Assembly: GCF_030238365.1 (NCBI RefSeq)
Contig: NZ_JASSOT010000001.1
Coordinates: 372,001 to 436,000 of the forward strand
Length of the DNA: 64,000 nucleotides
Source: Lelliottia wanjuensis
GTDB taxonomy: Bacteria; Pseudomonadota; Gammaproteobacteria; Enterobacterales; Enterobacteriaceae
Direction: 5' to 3'
Numbering within the stretch: position 1 is the stretch's first letter; each line of letters begins with the position of its first letter. The notes under the pieces were generated by a model. That model was not told the DNA's origin. It saw nothing but the letters and a program-made list of their open reading frames with translations, and made no database searches. The position numbers and the translations under genes are program-made. Below are positions 1 to 9,174 of the stretch, one piece after another.

Positions 1-1222
1 CGCGACCATATTCATCGGTCCAGATATCTTCACCCGGCGGTCCCACTACGATCGCCGTTTGCGGGCCACGAGTCCGGGGACGGGAAATCGTTAGCGGATG
101 ACGGTAAATTTTACTGGTCGGCTGGACGGTAAAATCGCAGTGGTAGCTAAAGCGAGGCGCATCGCTGCTCTGCGAGATCTCGCTGATGCGCAGCCCGCTT
201 CTCAGCACCATATATTCACGGTTTGCCTTGTCGACCGGGTAGCCCGCCAGAACGAAATTACATCCGCAAACAATGCCACGAATCTCGCCGTCACCGGTCG
301 CGCGCGATCCTTCCGCACCGCGCTCTTCCATGCGCACGCGGGCCAACATCTCTCCGATGGCGGGTTTCTCGTAATCGCCAGGCCAGTGGAACATCTCCAT
401 CTGGTTGAAGACCGTATTACGCGGTTTGCTGTCCACCGCCGAAATATCCGCCCTCGAGCGAGTAAAGTCATAATCGTTTGTCAGCCAGCGGCCACTCACA
501 ATGGTTTCCTGATGATGAAACTGGCTGATATATTCTTCATCTGCTTTCGGATCCTGCGGAACATACTGCAGCGTATGGTAAGCCTCGCTGAAATAGCGGC
601 GGTGCGCGCCAACGTGATCCACCAGAATAAGACGGTGTTTATGGTCGGAGTGTTCGAAGAACCAGTAGATTCCCCACTCTTCCATTAAACGCTCAATGAA
701 ATTGAAATCGACTTCACCGTACTGCACCTGGAAATCAAGAATCGGGTAACTGGCTGACAACCTTTTTTCGACGGGATAAGGATAGTCTGCAAGCACCTCA
801 TCAATAATATCCACCACTGTTTTTTGCTGGAATATTTTAAAGTCTGACGTTAACTCCGCGATGTGCAGCCAGGGACGCAGGATAATTTCATACATGGCCT
901 GGTTGCTGTCCCGCCCGATATAGCGCGCTTTCTGAACCAGACCGGAAATTTCCCTGATACCTTTCCCGGTATAGCGCGTGTCATCCAGACCATTGCCATC
1001 CAGTTCAATCTCGACGGTCATCTCTTTGCCGAGTAGCGCTTTGATATCGATGTTCGACGCCGACTGCCAGGGGATCGCCGGGTTTGCGGGCGTTCTGGCC
1101 GTTATCGTCCATGTGTAAAGCGTGGAGAAGGCTTCTTCCCCCTCCAGCTTTGACAGCACTAAAGCAGGTTCCCCGAGCAAAAATGGCATAGCGGGGCTAC
1201 TCAGGCTACTTGTTCGCGACAT
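1..1222 (-). CDS. vgrG: T6SS spike protein VgrG (partial, C-terminus outside window)
   Basis: VgrG (TssI) forms the trimeric spike at the tip of the Hcp tube and carries effectors into the target cell. Translating the minus strand from the ATG at 1222 gives about 407 residues with no stop before the window edge, so the C-terminal part is missing. The visible part matches the gp27/gp5-like N-terminal region of VgrG: it starts MSRTSSLSSP and contains stretches such as YGEVDFNFIERLMEEWGIYW, YISQFHHQE and VVGPPGEDIWTDEYGRV (the start of the gp5 OB fold). It follows tssM by 150 bp in the same direction and is the last gene of the minus-strand T6SS arm in this window. Any effector, adaptor or PAAR gene downstream would lie beyond the left edge. 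Confidence 0.95.
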   Translation of the reverse strand, partial: MSRTSSLSSPAMPFLLGEPALVLSKLEGEEAFSTLYTWTITARTPANPAIPWQSASNIDIKALLGKEMTVEIELDGNGLDDTRYTGKGIREISGLVQKARYIGRDSNQAMYEIILRPWLHIAELTSDFKIFQQKTVVDIIDEVLADYPYPVEKRLSASYPILDFQVQYGEVDFNFIERLMEEWGIYWFFEHSDHKHRLILVDHVGAHRRYFSEAYHTLQYVPQDPKADEEYISQFHHQETIVSGRWLTNDYDFTRSRADISAVDSKPRNTVFNQMEMFHWPGDYEKPAIGEMLARVRMEERGAEGSRATGDGEIRGIVCGCNFVLAGYPVDKANREYMVLRSGLRISEISQSSDAPRFSYHCDFTVQPTSKIYRHPLTISRPRTRGPQTAIVVGPPGEDIWTDEYGR

Positions 1223-1372
1223 GTTGATACCTGATTCGTTATTGATATTTTGATACCACCACGCACATCCCGTGCAGGTGGATTAATAAAGACCACGACA
1301 GGCAACTGTTCTATTTTTTCATTTTGCAATCGCCTCCTGCATCCTGCGCAAATAAAATCATCTCGTCCTGCA

Positions 1373-4300
1373 TTACTGCATTTGTGGACAACGGAATTGA
1401 TGTAAGAGACCCGATAACGACTGATTCTCAATGACCATTCCAGATAGAGAAATATCGACGCGGCGTTTATCGATATCGAACGTCAGCAGCAAATTGCCAT
1501 CGTCGGAAATAGTTTGCTGCGCGGCGGTGTCCATCCAGTGGAAAAATGCCCAGGGGCCACTGAACGATAAAGACGATTGACCTTGCTTCGCGGCTGGCTT
1601 CACATCGATATTCACTGTCGACACCCCTTCGCTGGCTGGCCAATGGAATATCCACGGGATCACCGGGCCATGCAGATAGCGGAACGGACTCCCTCCCATC
1701 GCCATATTTAACTGCACGATTGCCGGGTCCATATTCGTGACAGACAGCCCCGGCGTAATGGCGAGCTTATTGCCTGACTCCTGGCGGAAAAAGGCACTGC
1801 GGATCTGCGCCACCTGGCGGAAGAAATCCAGATTGCCCGCTTCAGACGTCCCTTTGTAACGCCAGACGGCCTGCGACATATCGACCTTGCTGGCCAGATT
1901 CTGTTTAAACCAACTGTCCACCAGGCCATCGCGGGCAAAGAAGCGTTCAAAATCGTCCAGGTTAACTTCGGTTGTCACCTGGACAAACGGATAGCGATTT
2001 TCCAGCGTGTCCCGACAGACCTGCCCCAGATTGTCATCAATATTTTTGCTGTTGCTGACCAGCGCCTGGTTTCGCACTTTTTCTGACGCTGAGGTCAAAA
2101 AGGGTCTGATGATCGACTGAAAAGGGTTCGGCCACGTCTGCGCCAGTATGCTCATACGCATTTCGGTATCGGGCATCATCGGCGCATCACCATTGCTGAT
2201 GCTGTTATTGGTCACCACGAACAGGGTATAGAGTTCGCTGAGCATGGAGGTCATTTGGTTAAGCTGAGAACCTGCCGCTGCACCTGACGCGCCAGCGGCC
2301 ATCGGACGACTGGCCTGCCCATTGACAAACTCTCTCAGGGGGCGGAAATGGTCGTCCACCTCTCGCCGGGTCAGCTTCACAACCGAATAATCCGCGGCAT
2401 CATTCCATTTTGTTGCCTGATTCATGAGACGGTTATTGCTGACCATGGCAGGCTGAAGGATCTCAGGCAGACTCTTGTCCTCAGCCGCCAGCGTCGTTTG
2501 CTCCACCACCTCCTGGGCCAGCGGCTCCAGCGGCGAGCCCGAGGAGGCCAAAATCCGCAGCATGTAGATTTCCGATGCCAGGGGCGACACGCTGTTCACC
2601 GAATCACTCGCCAGCCCCATCAGCTGGATGCTGTCGAGAAAACGGCTCCAGTACGCCGCATATTCACGAAGATAGAGCGTGAGCACACCGTCTCGCGTGG
2701 CCAGTATATTCGCCGCTGCGCCAGCGTTCGTTCCCATCACCCACTCATCCTCACGCTGTAGCTGAGTGATGCGATAGAGGAACTTTTTTTTTACCAGCGT
2801 CTGATAGCCTGCTTTCGTAAAAAAACCGGGAATGCCGTCGCGGGCAAGGGTCTCGTCAGCGACGGTCAGGATCTGCTCGCTGGCATCCCCCGTGAGTCGG
2901 TTCAGCGTCATGGCCTCCAGAGACTGGGAGAGCGGGTCGGCTTTAATCCGCTGGTACAAACGAGCGTTGAGCGAATGCTGTCCGAGCAACGCGCGGGCCT
3001 CGCGAACCCGTGCCTCATCGAATTTCATCCCCTGGGACAGCCAGTCCGGATGCGCAAACAGGCTTTGCAAATGGCTGACAAACACCGCGCTGTCGCCCCA
3101 GGCTGTTAATTTATCGGCATCGTCCCACTGCTGAGTGATAGCCTGAATCAGCCACTCCGTGCTGGCGCGCCCTTGACCATACACGCCGAGATACACTTTC
3201 AGCGCCTCATAGATTCGGTCAGGATCCTGAGATTGCAGGGCTGAATTTAACGCGCTCGTCGCCTGACTCTGTACCGCAGGCAGTAAAAAGGTGCGCAGCG
3301 TAAACCGGTACACCCGCCCGGCATGGGCATTCACCGCGCGTCCGGTATACAGCCCGTAACGGTAGTCCAGCGGAGGATTTTGCCGATCCAGATCGCCAAA
3401 ATCCGCTAACTCCCGGGCCATCGTCAGCAGTTTCGGCAGCAATGTATCCGACGGTAAGGTTTTTAGCGTCGCCACCTGCGCCTCCAGAAAACGGGTACTG
3501 CCGCTGACCACGTCCAGATAACGTGAGTTGTTGGTATAGCTCGCCACAAAGCCGTTTATCAGCACCACGGCCAGCACGATCAGCGCGCAATGTCCCAGCA
3601 AACGGCGCAGGCGAAAACGCGCCTCCTCGCGGAAATTGCGCGATACCAGCCCCGCATCTTTGACAATCACATCGGCAAAAAGCTGGCGCAGGAAGAAGTG
3701 TTTACCCCAGACCAGGCGGGGATGAGGTACTTCCGCCAGTTCAATACGCTCCGTGCTGCAGGAGGGTGCGCCCGCCGCGCGCGGCGAGAAGTAATTTCGC
3801 CAGCGCGACACCACGCTGCTGTGATTCACCAGCTGAGCGTCGGCGGTCTGACAAGCGCTGCTAAAATAGACGCCGCGGAAGCTGGCGCAAAACTGGGTTT
3901 CATCGTAGCGGGAGCTGAAAAATGCTTGCTGTAAAAACTCGCCGATCCCCGCACACAACAGCTGAAAATCGAGGGGAAAGGCGTACATCAGCTTACGATC
4001 CGCCAGGGCGTACTCTTCCTGCTGACGCGAGTGGATCGCGCTGGCCAGGCGCTGCTGAAGCGCATCCAGTTCCGCCTCGATCCGCTCGTGCAGCGCGGAC
4101 GTGCCCGTATGGACCATTTCGCCCCACGGAAATGTCACGCCCCACACCTGCTCCCGCGCCTCGTTCGTCATGCTGCGAAACCAGGGTTCGAATCCCCGCA
4201 GCCAGTCCAGTCGGGTAATGACCACATACACCGGAAAGTGGATGCCCAGCGTCTGGCGAAGCTCGTCCAGACGTGCCCGGATACGGGTGGCAAGCGACAA

Positions 4301-5194
4301 CATCCCCTTCCCGTCGCCCTGCATAATCTCCTCGGCGGAAATCGCCACAATGGCGCCATTGATCCCGTCGCGAAGGCGGTATTTGCGCAGCGCGTTCAGC
4401 AGGGATAACCACTCTGGTCTGGCGGTCTCATCCTCGCAGAGGTATTTGCCTGCCGTATCCACAAACAGCGCGTCGTTGCCAAACCAACATTCGCAGTCCT
4501 GCGTTGGCGCGTTTTCACGCCCGACACGGCTCAGCTGTTCCGGCAGCGGAAAGTCCTGCCCGGAGGTGACGATCAGCGATGTTTTTCCCGCGCCTTCGCT
4601 ACCCAGTAAGACGTACCAGGGCACGGTTTCGGGCAACACCCCCGGCAAAAGCGTCGCCCACCAGCGTCGCCATTTCGTGCGCACTTTGTTGGTCATCCCC
4701 ACCGCATGACGGATTTTCCGGGCGATGGCTTGATGCTCCTGTCTCGTCTCATCCCGCCGGGTACGCAGGAGAAAACGGTTCAGCAGCGCCGGGTTTGCCA
4801 CCACCGCCAGCACAAACAGCCAGCATGCGTAAAGTAAGGCCACCAGCCAGATGATCACTACTATGGCCAGACGCACGGAAGACCGCGCCAGCGGATAGCT
4901 TTTTCCTGCCAGCAGCCACGGCCCCATAATCCAGACGATCACGCTCGCCGTCAGCGCAAGGGGAATAAAGAGAGGGATCCGCCAGAAAAGCCGCGCCATC
5001 CATAGCCACAGCGCGGCTATGCACAAGATCCTCGCGCTAACGGAGGCCAGCGGACGCGTCGTGCCAAACCCCGAAAACGGGCCGAGATACCAGATCCCTG
5101 CCGCCATCACCAGCATACAGGCCATCAGCAACACGAATTTCAGGCTTTGCCTTGAGAGTAATCGACTTAAGTAAAACATTCCGTTGTGGCCCAC
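1373..5194 (-). CDS. tssM: T6SS inner-membrane protein TssM (IcmF family)
   Basis: TssM is the large component of the TssJLM membrane complex that spans the envelope and docks the baseplate. The protein (1273 aa from GTG) has two N-terminal membrane segments (about residues 18-38 and 58-95), a third near 108-133, a cytosolic domain with a Walker A motif GSEGAGKT at residues 198-205, a further membrane segment near 560, and a long periplasmic region for binding TssJ. The intact Walker A marks it as an NTP-binding TssM. The GTG start at 5194 overlaps the tssL stop by one base (TAGTG). An ATG at 5179 giving MFYLSRLL is an equally plausible start; neither has a well-spaced Shine-Dalgarno sequence, so translational coupling to tssL is likely. 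Confidence 0.96.
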   Translation of the reverse strand: MGHNGMFYLSRLLSRQSLKFVLLMACMLVMAAGIWYLGPFSGFGTTRPLASVSARILCIAALWLWMARLFWRIPLFIPLALTASVIVWIMGPWLLAGKSYPLARSSVRLAIVVIIWLVALLYACWLFVLAVVANPALLNRFLLRTRRDETRQEHQAIARKIRHAVGMTNKVRTKWRRWWATLLPGVLPETVPWYVLLGSEGAGKTSLIVTSGQDFPLPEQLSRVGRENAPTQDCECWFGNDALFVDTAGKYLCEDETARPEWLSLLNALRKYRLRDGINGAIVAISAEEIMQGDGKGMLSLATRIRARLDELRQTLGIHFPVYVVITRLDWLRGFEPWFRSMTNEAREQVWGVTFPWGEMVHTGTSALHERIEAELDALQQRLASAIHSRQQEEYALADRKLMYAFPLDFQLLCAGIGEFLQQAFFSSRYDETQFCASFRGVYFSSACQTADAQLVNHSSVVSRWRNYFSPRAAGAPSCSTERIELAEVPHPRLVWGKHFFLRQLFADVIVKDAGLVSRNFREEARFRLRRLLGHCALIVLAVVLINGFVASYTNNSRYLDVVSGSTRFLEAQVATLKTLPSDTLLPKLLTMARELADFGDLDRQNPPLDYRYGLYTGRAVNAHAGRVYRFTLRTFLLPAVQSQATSALNSALQSQDPDRIYEALKVYLGVYGQGRASTEWLIQAITQQWDDADKLTAWGDSAVFVSHLQSLFAHPDWLSQGMKFDEARVREARALLGQHSLNARLYQRIKADPLSQSLEAMTLNRLTGDASEQILTVADETLARDGIPGFFTKAGYQTLVKKKFLYRITQLQREDEWVMGTNAGAAANILATRDGVLTLYLREYAAYWSRFLDSIQLMGLASDSVNSVSPLASEIYMLRILASSGSPLEPLAQEVVEQTTLAAEDKSLPEILQPAMVSNNRLMNQATKWNDAADYSVVKLTRREVDDHFRPLREFVNGQASRPMAAGASGAAAGSQLNQMTSMLSELYTLFVVTNNSISNGDAPMMPDTEMRMSILAQTWPNPFQSIIRPFLTSASEKVRNQALVSNSKNIDDNLGQVCRDTLENRYPFVQVTTEVNLDDFERFFARDGLVDSWFKQNLASKVDMSQAVWRYKGTSEAGNLDFFRQVAQIRSAFFRQESGNKLAITPGLSVTNMDPAIVQLNMAMGGSPFRYLHGPVIPWIFHWPASEGVSTVNIDVKPAAKQGQSSLSFSGPWAFFHWMDTAAQQTISDDGNLLLTFDIDKRRVDISLSGMVIENQSLSGLLHQFRCPQMQ

Positions 5195-6546
5195 TAATAG
5201 GTGACAAACATTTCAACACGTCGATTTCTGGCTCGACCGGTTGGATCCTGGTTGCTTTGCAGCGGCTGAGTTTCACCCGCACCTTGAATACGAATATTGC
5301 TCCTCGGCACACCCGCCTTAATCAGCAATTCTGCGACGCTCGCCGCACGTTTTTCCGACAGGACGTGGTTATCTTCTATCCCGGGCTTATGGATTGGCGT
5401 GGCGTCGGTATGGCCGACAATCAGGACTTCGCCATTGACGCGGCGGATCTCGGTGGCCACGCGGTTCAGCGTCGCCACCCGGTCTGGCCGGATATCAATC
5501 GAACCTGAAGTGAACATCGAGTCGCCGTTGAAGATCACCTTGCTCTGTTTGTCGTTCTCATCCACCGACAGCAGCTTTTTATCAATTTCATCTTTAAGCA
5601 GGACCGCGAGTCGGAGTCGTCCTTTCACGACCGGATGCGTCAGTTCAAGGCGCGTAATGGCCGCCATCCGGCTGGTCAGAGCGTGTTGCTGAACCAGCAG
5701 ATGATATTTGCACCAGAAAAAAGTACTGGTCGTCAGCAGGCCTGCCAGCAGCAAGGTGGCCCGAATCGGGACATGAATACGCCATTTCTGGCGCACAGCC
5801 TCGCGCTTCGGCAGGCCGTTCGGGGAGAGCTCCGGGGCGATCTTGTCCTGCGTATTCTGAAGAAGCGCCTGCAAACGCTGGCGGATCTTCATCAGCTGGC
5901 GGTCGCCGTCTTCAATAATGCTGTAGCGACCTTCAAAACCCAGGGCCAGGATCCGCAGCATGATATCCAGCACATCGTCATATTCGTGCGGATGCATCGA
6001 CAGACGCCCGGCGAGGAGAAAGAATTTATTTCCGCCGTCGTTATCGCCTTCGAAATGGTTGAGCAGATTGCTGCGCGCCCACCCGGCGCTGATCCCCCAC
6101 GGCGACGCATGCGCGGATTCGTCCAGTGCGGTGCAGAGGCAGTAGCGCGCGATAGTCATCTTCTTCCACGGAATGTTGACCTCTTCGCAGATCACCGTGA
6201 AGACATTGATTTCACTGCTCAGGGTGCGTTTGAGCACTTCCACCTGCGCGACGTCAGCAACGAACGTTGGCATTTCACTCAATGCCCGCAGCAGCGGCTG
6301 ACACGCTTCCAGCAAAGGTTTTCCGGAGGCATTCACCCGCATCACGCGCTGCTGGATGCTCTCGCCCTTCAGGTCAGCCTCATTAAATGCGGTCAGGGCC
6401 TTCAGCTGCGCGGGTTCACCTTCCGGCAAAGGCGCGCGGGTGCTGCGTTCCGGTTCAGGGTCGCTATGCTCATCCAACAAAAACATTCCCAGCGCCTGTA
6501 AGCTCTGTTCATTGTCCTGCCCCAGGGTCGCGAAGTTATCGCTCAT
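5194..6546 (-). CDS. tssL: T6SS TssL (DotU/IcmH) with C-terminal OmpA peptidoglycan-binding domain
   Basis: TssL is the second inner-membrane component of the TssJLM complex. Residues 1 to about 250 form the DotU-type cytosolic helical domain (including LCTALDESAHASPWG). One membrane segment follows near 265-285, then an OmpA-like periplasmic domain with the characteristic residues VGHTDATP, LSEKRAASV and RARNRRVE. This is the extended TssL type that anchors to peptidoglycan by itself. I chose the ATG at 6546 because it overlaps the tssK stop by one base (TGATG) and begins MSDNFATLG; an upstream in-frame start at 6564 would lie inside tssK. A second OmpA-domain protein is encoded in the plus-strand arm of the same locus. 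Confidence 0.95.
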   Translation of the reverse strand: MSDNFATLGQDNEQSLQALGMFLLDEHSDPEPERSTRAPLPEGEPAQLKALTAFNEADLKGESIQQRVMRVNASGKPLLEACQPLLRALSEMPTFVADVAQVEVLKRTLSSEINVFTVICEEVNIPWKKMTIARYCLCTALDESAHASPWGISAGWARSNLLNHFEGDNDGGNKFFLLAGRLSMHPHEYDDVLDIMLRILALGFEGRYSIIEDGDRQLMKIRQRLQALLQNTQDKIAPELSPNGLPKREAVRQKWRIHVPIRATLLLAGLLTTSTFFWCKYHLLVQQHALTSRMAAITRLELTHPVVKGRLRLAVLLKDEIDKKLLSVDENDKQSKVIFNGDSMFTSGSIDIRPDRVATLNRVATEIRRVNGEVLIVGHTDATPIHKPGIEDNHVLSEKRAASVAELLIKAGVPRSNIRIQGAGETQPLQSNQDPTGRARNRRVEMFVTY

Positions 6547-7892
6547 CAGTGACGGATCCCCCACAGCTCCAGCCTGAGTTCAGGCATTTCCCCGGCAACG
6601 TGAAGCGCCAGCGCCCCTGTGTGTAAGATACGTTCCCAGAAAGGACCGCTGCGGGAGAGCTCAAAATAGACGCTGCCTGCGTGGTAAGGAATTTGACGCG
6701 GCGGAACGGGCAGATTTTGCAATACCAGCCCCGGCAGATGGGAACGCACCAGCTCGTGCAGCTGTTGCGGCGCGCTAATTTTGGCCTGCGCGGAGAACTG
6801 CTGAGCCAGAATATCCGCCGCCATGCGTGCATTGACGGCCAACACCAGGCTTGAAAACGATCGCAACTCTTCCGGCATCACCGACGCCGCCCAGATCCCC
6901 TGCCCTTTGTTTTCCAACACAATCATCTGACCGGCCCGCACGAGGATCTGGTTGAGCAGATCGTTAATCTCTTCCACCAGCGGACGGATAGAGCCGTAAA
7001 GTCCGGCGTGGTGATACCCCGGCGCAGGTTTCGGGCGGCGAGTGCTCACCCGGATAAAGGTCGCCAGCTCCCCGGCAAATTTCGCCAGTTCCTGAAACAG
7101 CGCAATAGGCGGCAATTCAGGAATATGGCGCAGGTGATCGAGAACCGGTTCGTATTTATTGAAGATTTGCAGCAGCAGATAGTCGACAATTTCCGCGCTG
7201 GCGCTGGCTTTGCCATCGCTGTTAGCCAGCCGACTCGCCAGCATATCGGCGCGGATTTTGACCAGGCCGTTAAGGTGCGTGAGCCACTCTGTCAGCAGTG
7301 GGCTGGCACCATAGCCCGTCACCGGGGGAATATAATCCTGGGCATGGAGAAGCACGCTGCCATCAGGCTGGATGGCCTTCACCCGCGCCAGGGGCAGCCC
7401 AATCCACGATTCGGTCATCTCCGTTTCCGCGATGAGCCGCATCCGCAAGCGCCCTAACTGCACCTGTCTGGCCCCCTGACGGATGGCGTTGGTATCGTGC
7501 AATTCGGCGTCATAGGCGCAAAAACGCGCCAGTGAGCCGCGATCGTCGGTGTCAAAAATCGTCTCATCGCTGTTATCAAGGCGCAGCGGGACCGCCAGCC
7601 AGATAATTTTGCCCAGATGTTCCGGGGCAATGGTCAGCGGTTCCGGGAGCGCCGCGTGACCCGGGATGTCAAACGGCGTACCGTCAGGCAGCACCCCTTT
7701 GCAGGTGCGCAATACCAGCTTACCGTAGGCCAGCGCCTCGCTATCAATATCGTATTGAGCGAACCCCCAGAAAAACGGCGTGATGGTCGCCGCTCTTTTG
7801 TGCGCGTAGTACTCGAGATAGCGTTCCTGCTGTTGAAAGAGCTGCGGGCGCAAAAACAGCCCTTCACTCCACACGACTTTATTGGTTCTCAC
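6546..7892 (-). CDS. tssK: T6SS baseplate protein TssK
   Basis: TssK is the trimeric baseplate subunit that links the TssFG wedges to the TssL/TssM membrane complex. The 448-residue protein has the standard family length and opening (VVWSEGLFLRPQLFQQQERYLE, read from 7877 downward) and a conserved C-terminal receptor-binding part (LYFELSR-type motif near residue 410). The start codon is GTG at 7892, three bases after the tssJ stop, so it is probably translated by coupling. It lies between tssJ and tssL in an uninterrupted minus-strand run. Confidence 0.96.
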   Translation of the reverse strand: MRTNKVVWSEGLFLRPQLFQQQERYLEYYAHKRAATITPFFWGFAQYDIDSEALAYGKLVLRTCKGVLPDGTPFDIPGHAALPEPLTIAPEHLGKIIWLAVPLRLDNSDETIFDTDDRGSLARFCAYDAELHDTNAIRQGARQVQLGRLRMRLIAETEMTESWIGLPLARVKAIQPDGSVLLHAQDYIPPVTGYGASPLLTEWLTHLNGLVKIRADMLASRLANSDGKASASAEIVDYLLLQIFNKYEPVLDHLRHIPELPPIALFQELAKFAGELATFIRVSTRRPKPAPGYHHAGLYGSIRPLVEEINDLLNQILVRAGQMIVLENKGQGIWAASVMPEELRSFSSLVLAVNARMAADILAQQFSAQAKISAPQQLHELVRSHLPGLVLQNLPVPPRQIPYHAGSVYFELSRSGPFWERILHTGALALHVAGEMPELRLELWGIRH

Positions 7893-7895
7893 GGG

Positions 7896-8417
7896 TCAGT
7901 TCACTTCTTTAATGGAAACAGCTAATTGATCAACGGAAACCGCCAGCTTCAGCGTCTCATCTGAGGCGGGAAGAATAATTTGATACCACGACCTCTTTTT
8001 AGGCTGCGGTAAGATATAGAGCGCGCTCCATTGCGCCTCATTGATATTGCGAAACGCCGCCACCACCGCCAGGTATTTCGCCTCTTTTTCAATCGACAGC
8101 GTCAAGGGCCTTGATGCGCCTGGCTTCAGGATAATTTGCTTGCGTTGCGTAATATCAGCTTTCAGATCCGGGTTATTTCCCTTTGCAATCGTAAAATAAT
8201 CACTGCTGCTAAAATTATCCTCGCCGGTCATGACGTAGATAAAAATCTCGACAGGCGCAGCTCGCCCGTTAATATCAGGATTACTGTTCTTTCCTGCACT
8301 GATTGTCAATTCAGCGCTTTTGGTCTCAGATGTAGCTTTATAATCTGTGGAACACGCCGCCAACAATAAAACCATGATCATCTGCAGTGCGTAATGCATT
8401 ATTTTCCGTTGCGTCAC
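7896..8417 (-). CDS. tssJ: T6SS outer-membrane lipoprotein TssJ
   Basis: TssJ is the outer-membrane lipoprotein that caps the TssJLM complex by binding the periplasmic end of TssM. The 173-residue precursor has a lipoprotein signal peptide with lipobox LAAC (acylated Cys at residue 22). A transthyretin-like beta-sandwich follows, with typical TssJ motifs: APVEIFIYVM after the lipid anchor and LAVVAAFRNINEAQW. An in-frame ATG six codons downstream (MHYALQM) could also be the start. It precedes tssK by three bases. Confidence 0.94.
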   Translation of the reverse strand: MTQRKIMHYALQMIMVLLLAACSTDYKATSETKSAELTISAGKNSNPDINGRAAPVEIFIYVMTGEDNFSSSDYFTIAKGNNPDLKADITQRKQIILKPGASRPLTLSIEKEAKYLAVVAAFRNINEAQWSALYILPQPKKRSWYQIILPASDETLKLAVSVDQLAVSIKEVN

Positions 8418-8496
8418 AAGCCAGTCCTGTACACATAAAAGATATCCGTAATATTTAGCTTATACCTGCCAAATATTGCGGATAACCTTTGTCGAT

Positions 8497-8523
8497 GAAG
8501 GCTTACTGAAACAGTAAGCCTTC
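8497..8523 (-). terminator. Perfect 12-bp hairpin between hcp and tssJ
   Basis: GAAGGCTTACTG (8497-8508) and its exact reverse complement (8512-8523) are separated by AAA. The hairpin starts 17 bp after the hcp stop on the transcribed strand. No T-tract follows, so it is more likely an attenuator or an RNA-stabilising 3' stem than a complete intrinsic terminator. A structure here would let hcp be made in large excess over tssJ, tssK, tssL and tssM, as expected for the abundant tube protein. Confidence 0.6.
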
Positions 8524-8540
8524 GGCCGTCATGTTAGTGA

Positions 8541-9026
8541 TTAACCGCGCAGGTTAGCCTTAACATCATAGGTTGCTGAAATAACGCCGGACTTGTGACC
8601 TTCCGCATTTTGCATCACATAGTCTTGGGTCATTTTGGTGAAGGAGAAGCTGACGACTTCACGCGGACGTGTTTCATCGTCAATCGAGCCCGCCATCTTG
8701 ACTTTGGTGATAATAGCGTCGGTAAATTTAATGGTCAGATATTCCAGCGGATCGCCGCCGGCTTTACGCACGACGAACTGGATATTCTTAATATGTTTAC
8801 CGGTCAGACAGTAGCTCAGTAAATTCGGGCTGGCTTTATCGGTATAATGAACAAACATAAAATCATCAACCGTTGCACGGCCAGAACCGCCACCCGAACC
8901 GCTGTGCATATTTGAATGCTGCGCAACATCCCAATTCCAGGACAGAACCTGAATTTCATTTTTATGAACGGCATCCGGTGATTCACCTTCGATGCCTTCA
9001 ATTTTAATAAACATATCCTGTGCCAT
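8541..9026 (-). CDS. hcp: T6SS tube protein Hcp (TssD)
   Basis: Hcp forms hexameric rings that stack into the inner tube and is secreted on firing. The 161-residue protein starts MAQDMFIKIEGIEGES and keeps the family pattern: VLSWNWDVAQHSNMHSGSGG, the DFMFVHYTDKASP strand, and a C-terminal FSFTKMTQDY region. It is standard length with no C-terminal effector extension. I chose the ATG at 9026, since MAQD is the usual Hcp N-terminus and a good ribosome-binding site (TTGGAGATTAT) precedes it; the longer in-frame start at 9047 adds MSVGDYI. It is flanked by hairpins on both sides, suggesting separate control of its level. Confidence 0.97.
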   Translation of the reverse strand: MAQDMFIKIEGIEGESPDAVHKNEIQVLSWNWDVAQHSNMHSGSGGGSGRATVDDFMFVHYTDKASPNLLSYCLTGKHIKNIQFVVRKAGGDPLEYLTIKFTDAIITKVKMAGSIDDETRPREVVSFSFTKMTQDYVMQNAEGHKSGVISATYDVKANLRG

Positions 9027-9127
9027 AATATAATCTCCAACACTCAATTTAAATAAAAGCTCTACGCGCTCTTTCTGTTAAAGAAAAAGCATTCCCTTTT
9101 GTCATGATTTTCATCACTCACACTCTT

Positions 9128-9160
9128 CCTGAAAATTCAGCCTTACCTGGCTTTTTCAGG
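9128..9160 (-). terminator. Imperfect hairpin between tssC and hcp
   Basis: CCTGAAAA plus AGCC on the left pair with GGCT plus TTTTCAGG on the right, with a TTC bulge and a 6-nt loop. It lies in the 148-bp gap between the tssC stop and the hcp start. No clear T-tract follows on the minus strand. It could be a leaky terminator, or an RNA processing site that gives hcp its own message. Confidence 0.4.
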
Positions 9161-9174
9161 AAAGAATCTCGATA

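Noticed and set aside
1373-8417. Overlapping ORFs of 60-140 codons in other frames of tssM, tssL and tssK
   Set aside because: All lie inside well-supported T6SS genes, lack ribosome-binding sites and show no protein family features.
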